Positions 16,494-23,029 of a stretch of 33,813 nt of DNA are shown here, piece after piece. The translations under genes were made by a program, and so were the position numbers. The notes under the pieces are model-generated. The model was not told where the DNA came from and ran no database searches. It worked only from the letters and a program-made list of their open reading frames with translations. Where the stretch lies: positions 1 through 33,813 of the forward strand of contig JANYIQ010000288.1 in NCBI GenBank assembly GCA_025362575.1, written 5' to 3'. The stretch comes from Bacteroidia bacterium (GTDB lineage Bacteria; Bacteroidota; Bacteroidia; B-17B0; Aurantibacillaceae). The stretch's first letter is position 1. Each line of letters starts with the position of its first letter.

Positions 16494-17579
16494 CTAATTC
16501 ATTTCAACGGGTGCCATTGAATTTTTAATGGCCACTTGCTGCGCTACAGCTTGTGCCATTTCCATCATTGCTTTTGATTGCGGGGTATTATCCTGAAGTA
16601 CTGCAGGTCTTCCGGCATCCGAAGATTCGCGGATACTTTGTACTAAAGGGATTTGTGCGATCAAAGGAATGTTCATTTCTGCAGCTAAATGTTTTACACC
16701 ATCTTTTCCAAAAATGTAATATTTATTTTCGGGCAATTCAGTAGGTGTGAACCAGGCCATGTTCTCAACCAATCCTAAAACAGGAACATTAATGGTCGGT
16801 AAATTAAATAAAGCAATTCCTTTTCTGGCATCGGCAATGGCAACATCCTGCGGTGTACACACCACAATGGCTCCTGTTAAAGGAATCTGACTACACAAAG
16901 AAATTTGAATATCACCTGTTCCCGGAGGCAGATCCACAATTAAATAATCTAATTCTCCCCAGGCGGTATCGTTAAATAATTGCATTAATGCTTTTGATGC
17001 CATTGGTCCGCGCATTGCTATTGCCTGATTCGGCCCGGCCATGAAACCAATGGAGTTTAATTTCACCCCGTAATTTTCTACTGGCTTCATTTTCGATTTA
17101 CCTTCGAATTCGGCAGGACCAGGCATTTCTTTTTCGCAACCGAACATGATAGGAAGGGATGGACCGTAGATATCGGCATCTACAATTCCAACTTTAGCTC
17201 CCATTTTTGCTAAACCCACTGCAATGTTTGCAGCAATGGTTGATTTACCTACGCCGCCTTTTCCGGAAGCTACGGCAATAATATTTTTTACCTGAGAAAG
17301 TGTTGCGTTATCGTGAGATTTTTTAGAAGTAACAGTAGCGGTCATGTTCACATTAACTTCCGCTTCCTTATCTACAAAATGTAAAATGGCATTCACGCAG
17401 GCTTTATGGATCATGTCTTTCATGGGACAAGCAGGTGTTGTAAGCACAACAGTAAAAGAAACATCTTTACCGTTTACAACAACATCTTTTACCATGCCAA
17501 GAGTAACAATGTCTTTTTTCAGATCCGGATCATCAACATATTTAAGGGCGTCGATAACTTGTTCGGTAGTAATGCTCAT
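16494..17579 (-). CDS. Mrp/ApbC-family P-loop ATPase with DUF59 domain
   Basis: 361 aa. The N-terminal DUF59/MIP18-like domain (about 4-85) contains TTPACPMKDMI with C51. The P-loop is a deviant Walker A, GKGGVGKS (106-113), followed by VDADIYGPSLP. DLPPGTGD is the Walker B region. ApbC/Mrp proteins load and transfer 4Fe-4S clusters. The CPxC pair normally found after VENM in NBP35/ApbC proteins is absent: the sequence reads VENMAWFTPTELPENKYY. It precedes nfu by 24 bases on the same strand. The upstream small membrane protein is on the same strand with a 40-base gap. Confidence 0.93.
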   Translation of the reverse strand: MSITTEQVIDALKYVDDPDLKKDIVTLGMVKDVVVNGKDVSFTVVLTTPACPMKDMIHKACVNAILHFVDKEAEVNVNMTATVTSKKSHDNATLSQVKNIIAVASGKGGVGKSTIAANIAVGLAKMGAKVGIVDADIYGPSLPIMFGCEKEMPGPAEFEGKSKMKPVENYGVKLNSIGFMAGPNQAIAMRGPMASKALMQLFNDTAWGELDYLIVDLPPGTGDIQISLCSQIPLTGAIVVCTPQDVAIADARKGIALFNLPTINVPVLGLVENMAWFTPTELPENKYYIFGKDGVKHLAAEMNIPLIAQIPLVQSIRESSDAGRPAVLQDNTPQSKAMMEMAQAVAQQVAIKNSMAPVEMN

Positions 17580-17619
17580 ATATGATGAAGCGTTAAGTAG
17601 TGAATTGAAACCGGAAATA

Positions 17620-17886
17620 CTATTTAGCGGTTGGAGTTGGGGCGGCAGCTGCCGTTGTTGTTACAATTGGCGCAACACCTGCAGCAATTTCTTTCATTGG
17701 ATCGGCAAGGCAGCTATCTAAAGCACGTGCTAAAGAATCTGAAGTGCGTTTTGCATTACGATCCATAGCCACACGATCTTCGGCAGCGGGTTCACCCGAT
17801 TTTTTTACGGCAATAACCCCTAAACCAACTATTAAAAGTGCACTAACAACTATAATAAGTTTGTTGTCTTCATAGAATTTGCTCAT
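17620..17886 (-). CDS. Small single-pass membrane protein
   Basis: 88 aa. One membrane helix at about 8-27 (KLIIVVSALLIVGLGVIAV), then a helical segment NAKRTSDSLARALDSCLADP and an Ala/Thr/Pro-rich tail TTTAAAAPTPTAK. No known domain. Its post-membrane part resembles that of the small lipoprotein at 18153-18383 (KR-x-x-DS-x-x-x-A-x-x-A followed by an Ala/Thr/Pro-rich end), suggesting a distant relation. The mrp gene follows 40 bases later. The structured element 17972-18085 lies just upstream. Confidence 0.6.
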   Translation of the reverse strand: MSKFYEDNKLIIVVSALLIVGLGVIAVKKSGEPAAEDRVAMDRNAKRTSDSLARALDSCLADPMKEIAAGVAPIVTTTAAAAPTPTAK

Positions 17887-17971
17887 AGTAGTGTTTTAAT
17901 AAAATAAGACTTAAAAGTAATCAAAATTCAGGCTCAAAAAAATATTATTGAGTGAAATTACGGAAGAGGTT

Positions 17972-18085
17972 GCGTGAGGGATAGAGCCATTGTTTGAGCT
18001 CTTTTTTGCTCTGCCTCTTTTGAGCAAAAAAAGCGAGTGGCGAAAGCCCGACCCGGTCCCGATAGCTATCGGGAGAGGGGCACGC
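17972..18085 (+). ncRNA. Structured intergenic element starting GCGTGAGGGATAG
   Basis: A compact multi-stem structure can be drawn from the bases. The closing stem pairs GCGTG (17972-17976) with CACGC (18081-18085). A second stem pairs GCCAT (17986-17990) with GTGGC (18037-18041). Inside it, a hairpin pairs CTTTTTTGCTC (18001-18011) with GAGCAAAAAAAG (18022-18033). A further hairpin is the perfect palindrome CCCGATAGCTATCGGG (18058-18073), preceded by AAAGCCCGACCCGG. From memory, GCGTGAGGGATAG...AAAGCCCGACCC...GGGCACGCCC elements recur in intergenic regions of Flavobacteria and relatives with a constant frame and variable hairpins. I cannot verify this here. It lies between two minus-strand genes, so it may be a repeat rather than an expressed RNA. 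Confidence 0.5.
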
Positions 18086-18087
18086 CC

Positions 18088-18124
18088 AAAAAGAAAAGCC
18101 CCTCACGGTAAACCGAGAAGGGCC
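18088..18124 (-). terminator. Rho-independent terminator of the small lipoprotein gene
   Basis: On the minus strand the sequence reads GGCCCTTCTCGGTTTACCG, then TGAGGGGC followed by TTTTCTTTTT. The stem GCCC/GGGC with inner CTC/GAG and CGG/CCG pairs spans 18098-18124, and the T-run is 18088-18097. It is 29 bases downstream of the lipoprotein stop codon, so it insulates that gene from the structured element. Confidence 0.75.
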
Positions 18125-18152
18125 TTTCAGCTAACTAACTAAACACAAATTC

Positions 18153-18383
18153 TTAGTGCTTTGCTTCTTCAGCAGGAGCAGCAGTTTCAGTAGCTACTGC
18201 AGCAGAGTCAACAGCAGGAGTTTCAACAACTGCATTGATGCCAGCTTCGATAGCTGCTTGAGTAGAATCACCAATACGTTTTGTTAATTCTTCAGCTTTA
18301 GCTTTGTCTTCTGCAGATGGTCCACAAGCAACAAATGATGTGGCAACTAAAGCTACTGCGATAATAGAAAATAATTTTTTCAT
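18153..18383 (-). CDS. Very small alanine-rich lipoprotein
   Basis: 76 aa. Lipoprotein signal peptide MKKLFSIIAVALVATSFVAC with C20 as the lipidated Cys, then GPSAED. The mature 57 residues start with a charged helix (AEDKAKAEELTKRIGDSTQ) and end in an Ala/Val/Thr/Glu-rich, probably disordered tail. It has no catalytic features. GC-rich codons for Ala and Glu make its composition differ from its neighbours. Own terminator at 18088-18124, hence monocistronic; such short abundant lipoproteins are often highly expressed envelope components, but this is inference. Confidence 0.7.
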   Translation of the reverse strand: MKKLFSIIAVALVATSFVACGPSAEDKAKAEELTKRIGDSTQAAIEAGINAVVETPAVDSAAVATETAAPAEEAKH

Positions 18384-18515
18384 GGTTTTGTTTTTAAGTG
18401 TTTGTAATTTGATTATTTATTCCCTTTTGGGGTATTAGTAACCCGCTGAATCCCAAATTATTTATCTTTATTTTGTATCTAATTGATAATCAAATCTATA
18501 AATTTCAATTTTTAC

Positions 18516-18530
18516 GCCCAGCGCTCGGGC
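18516..18530. other. Short GC-rich hairpin in the sigma-factor leader region
   Basis: GCCC-agcgctc-GGGC forms a four-base GC stem in the 227-base divergent gap between the small lipoprotein and the sigma-factor gene. It lies upstream of the -7 box at 18570, so it is more likely DNA-level (operator) or part of an older transcript end than an attenuator. The rest of the gap is AT-rich with nothing else supportable. Confidence 0.25.
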
Positions 18531-18569
18531 TTATTCATTAAAGCATAATTCTTCATTGCTTAAATGGGT

Positions 18570-18577
18570 TACCTTTG
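18570..18577 (+). promoter_or_regulatory. Putative -7 promoter box of the sigma-factor operon (TACCTTTG)
   Basis: TACCTTTG followed by C matches the Bacteroidetes -7 consensus TAnnTTTG exactly, 33 bases upstream of the sigma-factor ATG at 18611. No convincing TTTG is found at -33. It suggests basal transcription of the operon by the housekeeping sigma factor. Confidence 0.45.
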
Positions 18578-18610
18578 CCTTAGAACCGTATTAATTAACA
18601 CGGGCTTTAT

Positions 18611-19186
18611 ATGTCAAACCCAAAAGCTGCACTTAAAACAGCATTTAGCGATGCCGATTTTATTGAAGGTTTAAAAACCGGCAATAACGCAGCTTTAAGG
18701 GCCTTGTATAAAAAGTACTATAATATCGTTCTTAAAATTGTTGTTAATAATAGCGGAAGTAGCGAAGCGGCTCAGGACATTTATCAGGAAACCATTATTG
18801 TGTTATTTGAAAATGCCCAGAAACCGGAGTTTGTCCTTAATTGCCAGTTGCAAACCTATGTGTATTCAATTGCAAAACGGTTATGGCTTAAACAATTAAG
18901 GGTAAATGGTCACTTTGCCGCTATAAAAGAAGGAGATGAAGAAGAACTGGCTGATGTAAGCGAAGAAGTAAGCGAACATCTGCAAAAAGAAATTGAGCTT
19001 GATAAAATGGCAAAGAGTTTGGAAGAACTCGGCGAACCATGCAAAACAATTATAAATGATTTTTACGTTCATAGGTTAAGTATGGAAGAGATATCTGAAA
19101 AATTTGGTTACACCAATTCAGATAATGCAAAGAACCAGAAATACAAATGCCTCCAACGTTTAAAAAAACAATTTTTTGAAAAGTAA
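18611..19186 (+). CDS. ECF-type RNA polymerase sigma factor
   Basis: 191 aa. Region 2 spans about 25-95: DIYQETIIVLFENAQ (core-binding) and LQTYVYSIAKRLWLKQLR (the -10-recognition helix). An acidic linker (EGDEEELADVSEEVSE) is followed by region 4 at about 130-187, with the helix-turn-helix MEEISEKFGYTNSDNAKNQKYK (split: MEEISEKFGY, TNSDNAKNQKYK). The length and layout fit an extracytoplasmic-function sigma factor. The next gene, 18 bases on, encodes a membrane protein with an anti-sigma-like cytoplasmic part, so regulation by membrane sequestration is likely. No zinc-binding or FecR-type partner is seen. The operon ends at a terminator at 20320. Confidence 0.9.
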   Translation: MSNPKAALKTAFSDADFIEGLKTGNNAALRALYKKYYNIVLKIVVNNSGSSEAAQDIYQETIIVLFENAQKPEFVLNCQLQTYVYSIAKRLWLKQLRVNGHFAAIKEGDEEELADVSEEVSEHLQKEIELDKMAKSLEELGEPCKTIINDFYVHRLSMEEISEKFGYTNSDNAKNQKYKCLQRLKKQFFEK

Positions 19187-19204
19187 AGAGAAAGAGAGAA
19201 AGAA

Positions 19205-20296
19205 ATGAGAACTGTAGATCTATTTGATGATTATTTGCAAGAGCGAGTAAGCAAAGAACAAAAACAGGAATTTGAAGAACGTTTGATCTCGGATGCGGTT
19301 TTTGCCAATGCATTTGAAGAGCACCGCTTGGCGATCACACTTTTGAATAAAAACGAAGAACGCGAACAATTGCGCAAAGCATTAAAAGCCATTCACGAAC
19401 AGGAATTCGGGAAAGAGGCTAAAATAATTCCGATCAAAAAGGAAGGCTCCATTCAAAAATACGCCAAAACTGCGGCCATGGCTGCCAGCGTTGGTTTGGT
19501 AGCTGTACTTTCTACATTAGCTTTATTGAGCACCGGCGGTTATTTGTTGAAACAACAAAGCAACGACATTACTGATCTTAAACGCGACATCGTTGAATTA
19601 AAATATTCTCAGGATGCAATTGTAAAAGGAATAACAAGTGCCGGTGAGAAAAAAATAAAATATGCGCCCGCTAACTTTGAAGGTACAGGTTTTGCTTTAA
19701 ATAACAAAGGATACATCATCACCAGCTGGCACATGGTAAACGGTGCCGATTCTATTTTTATTGAGAACTCAAAAACAGAGCGTTCACTTACTAAAATTAT
19801 TTTCTCTGACCCGAAAACAGATATCGCCATTTTAAAATTAGAGAATACTGACTTGGTTAAGAACTGGCAAGTTCCTTTTTCATTCAATAAAAAATCGGCT
19901 GACATCGGAGAAAAAGTTTTTACTTTAGGTTATCCGCGTAAAGAAGTGGTTTATGGCGAAGGTGTCTTAAGTTCTTTAAGCGGTTATCGTAACGATACCG
20001 TTATGTATCAGATCTCGATTCCTGTTAATCCCGGAAACAGCGGCGGACCATTAATGGACGAACAAGGAAATGTTATTGGTTTGATCCGTGGAAAAATTAC
20101 AAGTGCAGAAGCAACCAGTTTTGCGGTTAAATCGAACGAGATCATAAAAACCATTGAAGGCATTGCAACAGACTCTACCAAAGACGAATTAAACGTGAAT
20201 ACCAAACGCAATATGTTAAAAGGTATCAAACGCAGCGAGCAGATCAAGCGCATTGACCCATATGTATTTAATATTATGGTGTATAAAGCCAATTAA
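19205..20296 (+). CDS. Membrane protein: anti-sigma-like N-terminus fused to trypsin-like protease
   Basis: 363 aa. Residues 1-85 are cytoplasmic and helical (DLFDDYLQERVSKEQKQEFE), similar in pattern to the N-termini of Bacteroidetes anti-sigma factors. One membrane helix spans about 88-113. A short coiled-coil-like stretch (NDITDLKRDIVELKYSQDAI, 120-139) leads to a chymotrypsin-fold protease domain of S1C/DegP type. The triad is intact: H176 (YIITSWHMV), D206 (KTDIAIL) and S279 (NPGNSGGPL). There is no PDZ domain. The gene starts 18 bases after the sigma factor, behind a purine-rich run AGAGAAAGAGAGAAAGAA. I infer that the N-terminus binds the sigma factor and the periplasmic protease senses or cuts envelope proteins. 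The anti-sigma function is not proven by motif. Confidence 0.85.
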   Translation: MRTVDLFDDYLQERVSKEQKQEFEERLISDAVFANAFEEHRLAITLLNKNEEREQLRKALKAIHEQEFGKEAKIIPIKKEGSIQKYAKTAAMAASVGLVAVLSTLALLSTGGYLLKQQSNDITDLKRDIVELKYSQDAIVKGITSAGEKKIKYAPANFEGTGFALNNKGYIITSWHMVNGADSIFIENSKTERSLTKIIFSDPKTDIAILKLENTDLVKNWQVPFSFNKKSADIGEKVFTLGYPRKEVVYGEGVLSSLSGYRNDTVMYQISIPVNPGNSGGPLMDEQGNVIGLIRGKITSAEATSFAVKSNEIIKTIEGIATDSTKDELNVNTKRNMLKGIKRSEQIKRIDPYVFNIMVYKAN

Positions 20297-20319
20297 TCTT
20301 AAATAATTACAATATTCCG

Positions 20320-20352
20320 AAAAGCCATCCGTTAAACACAGATGGCTTTTTA
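20320..20352 (+). terminator. Rho-independent terminator after the sigma/protease operon
   Basis: AAAAGCCATC (20320-20329), an 11-base loop, then GATGGCTTTT (20341-20350) with further Ts. The stem is ten perfect base pairs and the U-run is part of it, as in classical terminators. It separates the sigma/protease pair from the barrel-like genes that follow. Confidence 0.85.
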
Positions 20353-20382
20353 TTTACGTTTATATTTTGTAATTTTATAAGG

Positions 20383-21303
20383 ATGAAGATCAAGTATTAC
20401 TTTCTGCTTTTAGCTCTGTTTTCGGTTTTCGCGAACCTTAGGTCTCAGGATATGATCTATCTTAATAATGGAACTAAATTTCCAGGAATTGTTACCGAAA
20501 TATCTACTTCCGAACTAAGATATAAAAGCACAAACAATCCAACAGGACCAACTTACGTAGTTACAAAAAGTGATGTGCTATTTGTAGAATATAAGAACGG
20601 CACTGTTGATGTGATCAATAAAAACCCTCAGCCGCTTTCGCCCCAGCCAATAGAAACTACTCCTGAAAAAAAAGAAATTAAAAAGGGCCCGAACGATCTT
20701 TATTATCTCAACAAGAATTCCATCATGATAAACGGAATGGCACTTACCAATTCTGACATCACTTTGCTATTTGACCGTGAGTTTGCAAAAAGTCATTTAT
20801 CTGTAACCGCCCTTGCCGGGTACAACTTTAATATTACCACTACCTGGGAAAATTTATACATCAGTACGCTCTTATATAAACCAAAGAAAAATTATGATCT
20901 GGGATTAGGAATTAATTTTTATCCATCCACCCGCCGAAAAACACAATATTTTGTTGGCTTGATGATGAAGTATATGGCCTACAGTTATCAGAAAGAAGTG
21001 ATCACAGAAGAAATTATCGGTGGCTTTGTTTACCAAAGCAGCAGTTATGTGCCCGCGCAGAGCTATCAGCTTGCCACCATGCTGGTAAATGGTTTGCAGG
21101 TGAGAATTTCGCCCACAATTAATTACAAATTACTTGTGGGGATCGGCAGTTACAAATTAACCGGGGATCTGAAAACTGAATATATAAAACAAAACGTGAA
21201 GGGAAATTCCGGCTCTTCATCGAATTCCTCATCCACTTCTAATTCCGCTCCAAATTCACTAGCAAAAATTTATTTTGGAATGTGTTTTGGATACCGTTTT
21301 TAA
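20383..21303 (+). CDS. Secreted outer-membrane-type protein, paralogue 1
   Basis: 306 aa. Signal peptide MKIKYYFLLLALFSVFANLRSQ. The N-terminal module at about 23-78 (DMIYLNNGTKFPGIVTEIST, then LRYKSTNN and SDVLFVEYKNGTVDVI) is a short beta domain that recurs in the next gene. A Pro/Lys-rich linker (80-98) is followed by a C-terminal region of repeated amphipathic strands ending in FGMCFGYRF with a C-terminal Phe, as in outer-membrane barrels. A Ser/Asn-rich insert (NSGSSSNSSSTSNSAPNS in part) lies near 280. No named family; the ligand is unknown. It is one base from the start of the paralogue. Confidence 0.7.
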   Translation: MKIKYYFLLLALFSVFANLRSQDMIYLNNGTKFPGIVTEISTSELRYKSTNNPTGPTYVVTKSDVLFVEYKNGTVDVINKNPQPLSPQPIETTPEKKEIKKGPNDLYYLNKNSIMINGMALTNSDITLLFDREFAKSHLSVTALAGYNFNITTTWENLYISTLLYKPKKNYDLGLGINFYPSTRRKTQYFVGLMMKYMAYSYQKEVITEEIIGGFVYQSSSYVPAQSYQLATMLVNGLQVRISPTINYKLLVGIGSYKLTGDLKTEYIKQNVKGNSGSSSNSSSTSNSAPNSLAKIYFGMCFGYRF

Positions 21304-21304
21304 T

Positions 21305-22114
21305 ATGAGTATTAAAAAAATAATATTTTTAATTGCGTTGAGTTTCTCGATCAGTTCAGTATGTGGTCAGGATAAGATCATTTTAAAGAATGGAAAAAAA
21401 TTCGATTGCAAGATCATAGCCATCAATCCGCACAGTGTTACTTATAAAGATAGTGCTAACGCCGAAAACATGGTCACCGTGCCAAAAGCGGAAGTATTAA
21501 TGGCAGAATACAAAAGCGGTTCTGTTTATATTTTCGGATCCGATCAGCCGGCCGCAAAAACACCTACGGCGAGTACAGGCATTTATGCTGATCGGCAAAA
21601 AGCATGGCGCGATAAAGAAGCCGGTTTTAAAAACAACATCTTAGGCGTTCAGATCCCCGATCTTGTTTTTGGAAGACTTACTTTAACATACGAGCATTTA
21701 TTTTTTGATAAACAAATGGGGCTGGTCATTCCTTTCAGTTTAACATATGACCCAAAAGTCCTGGTGTTCTCAAGCACTGACACCACTGCAAAGGGCACTC
21801 ATGCCAGTCATAATATTGGTTTCATTACAGGTGCAGATCTTAATTACTATTTTGAAACGCGCGGACACACTAAGTTTTTTGTGGGGCCAAGATTCAGGTA
21901 CGGCACAGATATTGCGATCGCTAATGTAACTGCCTATTCGGTTCAGTTTCAAAACGGATTCTTTTTTCCGAGCGCCAATGGTAAACGGGCAAACACTCTA
22001 TCTTTAGGTTTTGGTTTTGTTAGAATTATTTCGATACCAGGAGGAAATTATCTGAATCCTAAACAATCCTATCCCTGGATGTCGTTCACTTACCGACTTG
22101 GATTTAGATTGTAA
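21305..22114 (+). CDS. Secreted outer-membrane-type protein, paralogue 2
   Basis: 269 aa from the ATG at 21305. A longer frame from 21275 overlaps the previous gene and would put ten residues before the signal peptide MSIKKIIFLIALSFSISSVCGQ, so it is rejected. The N-terminal module (DKIILKNGKKFDCKIIAINP, then VTYKDSAN and AEVLMAEYKSGSVYIF) matches paralogue 1 in order and spacing. The C-terminal half has barrel-like strands (YYFETRGHTKFFVGPRFRYG) and ends in FTYRLGFRL. Together with paralogue 1 it looks like a duplicated surface-protein pair. Its last 25 bases overlap the convergent deaminase-like gene. Confidence 0.7.
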   Translation: MSIKKIIFLIALSFSISSVCGQDKIILKNGKKFDCKIIAINPHSVTYKDSANAENMVTVPKAEVLMAEYKSGSVYIFGSDQPAAKTPTASTGIYADRQKAWRDKEAGFKNNILGVQIPDLVFGRLTLTYEHLFFDKQMGLVIPFSLTYDPKVLVFSSTDTTAKGTHASHNIGFITGADLNYYFETRGHTKFFVGPRFRYGTDIAIANVTAYSVQFQNGFFFPSANGKRANTLSLGFGFVRIISIPGGNYLNPKQSYPWMSFTYRLGFRL

Positions 22115-22947
22115 CGTTTCTCATATCCCGCATTGCCTTGCAAACCGCCACTGTGAATGATGAGCACTGTTGAATTTTCCGGAATTTTATCTTTGTTGAT
22201 AAGATCAAAAGCAGCAAAAAATAATTTAGCGGTGTACACATAGTCTAAGGGAATATTATGATCGTTTTCAAACTTACTTTTAAATTCCAATAGTTCAGAA
22301 GTGTGTTTTGCATATCCGCCAAAATGATAATTATTCAATAGGCCTTCTTTATCATCTCCGCCCTTTAAAGCATTTACCACCATCAATTTCTGATGTGGCT
22401 TAATTGCTTTCAGCAAACCTACATAAGTAGCTCCGGTACCCGAAGCACAAAGAACCAGATCCTGGTCCATCGACTCAGTTAAAATTTCGGAACAACCCAT
22501 AATTCCCAATTCATTATTGCCACCTTCATGTATCAAATAAAAATCACCGAATTCCTTTTTCAATTCATTGATGAAATTTTGATCTTCCTTGCGTTTATAA
22601 TTTTCACGGGATACAAAATGCAATTGCATCCCGTTTTGTTTTGCTTCTGCTAAAGTTGAGTTGCTTACCGAACTTTCTTCACCTCTGATTATACCAATGC
22701 TTTTAAAGCCAAGGAGTTTACAAGCGGCGGCCGTTGCAGCGATGTGGTTAGAGAAAGCGCCGCCGAAAGTTAAAATTGTTCTCAATCCTGATCTTTGTGC
22801 TTCCAGCAAATTGTTTTTTAATTTAAACCATTTGTTGCCACTCACTTCAGGGTGGATCAGATCCAAACGCAATACCTCAACACGAATATTTTTTTTAGAA
22901 AATAGATCGGAGTTTAAGGGTTGGATTATGGGGTTATAGGTTAGCAA
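22090..22947 (-). CDS. PLP enzyme: ACC deaminase / D-cysteine desulfhydrase-like
   Basis: 285 aa, fold-type II PLP enzyme. The lysine motif VSGNKWFKLKNNL (about 35-47) resembles the GNKxRKL motif of ACC deaminase and D-cysteine desulfhydrase. FGGAFSNHIAATAAACKLLG (split: FGGAFSNHIAA, TAAACKLLG) is the cofactor-ring/phosphate region, ASGTGATYVGL is the glycine-rich phosphate loop, and IHSGGLQGNAGY is the C-terminal signature. The family removes amine and sulfur from D-cysteine or opens 1-aminocyclopropane-1-carboxylate; residue evidence does not decide between them, and most bacterial members without the ACC-specific residues are D-cysteine desulfhydrases. The start is a TTG directly after an in-frame TAA, because there is no ATG for the first ~100 codons. 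Confidence 0.85.
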   Translation of the reverse strand: MLTYNPIIQPLNSDLFSKKNIRVEVLRLDLIHPEVSGNKWFKLKNNLLEAQRSGLRTILTFGGAFSNHIAATAAACKLLGFKSIGIIRGEESSVSNSTLAEAKQNGMQLHFVSRENYKRKEDQNFINELKKEFGDFYLIHEGGNNELGIMGCSEILTESMDQDLVLCASGTGATYVGLLKAIKPHQKLMVVNALKGGDDKEGLLNNYHFGGYAKHTSELLEFKSKFENDHNIPLDYVYTAKLFFAAFDLINKDKIPENSTVLIIHSGGLQGNAGYEKRYNLNPSR

Positions 22948-22955
22948 TTATTTCA

Positions 22956-22995
22956 CGCAGAGTTTCGCAGATGAATTCGCAGAGTTTCGCAGATG
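22956..22995. repeat. Tandem 18-base direct repeat (CGCAGAGTTTCGCAGATG)
   Basis: Two identical 18-base copies occur at 22956-22973 and 22978-22995, with a 22-base period and AATT between them. A partial copy of the flank, CGCATGAATTCG, follows at 23012-23023. The unit resembles the cgcagag/cgcaaag intergenic repeats seen from memory in many Bacteroidetes and environmental genomes. It fills the 82-base gap between the deaminase-like gene and pepT and is not coding. Confidence 0.7.
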
Positions 22996-23029
22996 TTTCA
23001 ATTCGTACATTCGCATGAATTCGTAATTA

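Noticed and set aside
18483-18493. TTGATAATCAA, resembling an Fnr site
   Set aside because: The half-sites are separated by one base rather than four, so it does not fit an Fnr dimer.
21275-21304. Upstream start of the second barrel paralogue
   Set aside because: It overlaps the first paralogue and would put ten residues before a complete signal peptide; the ATG at 21305 is better.
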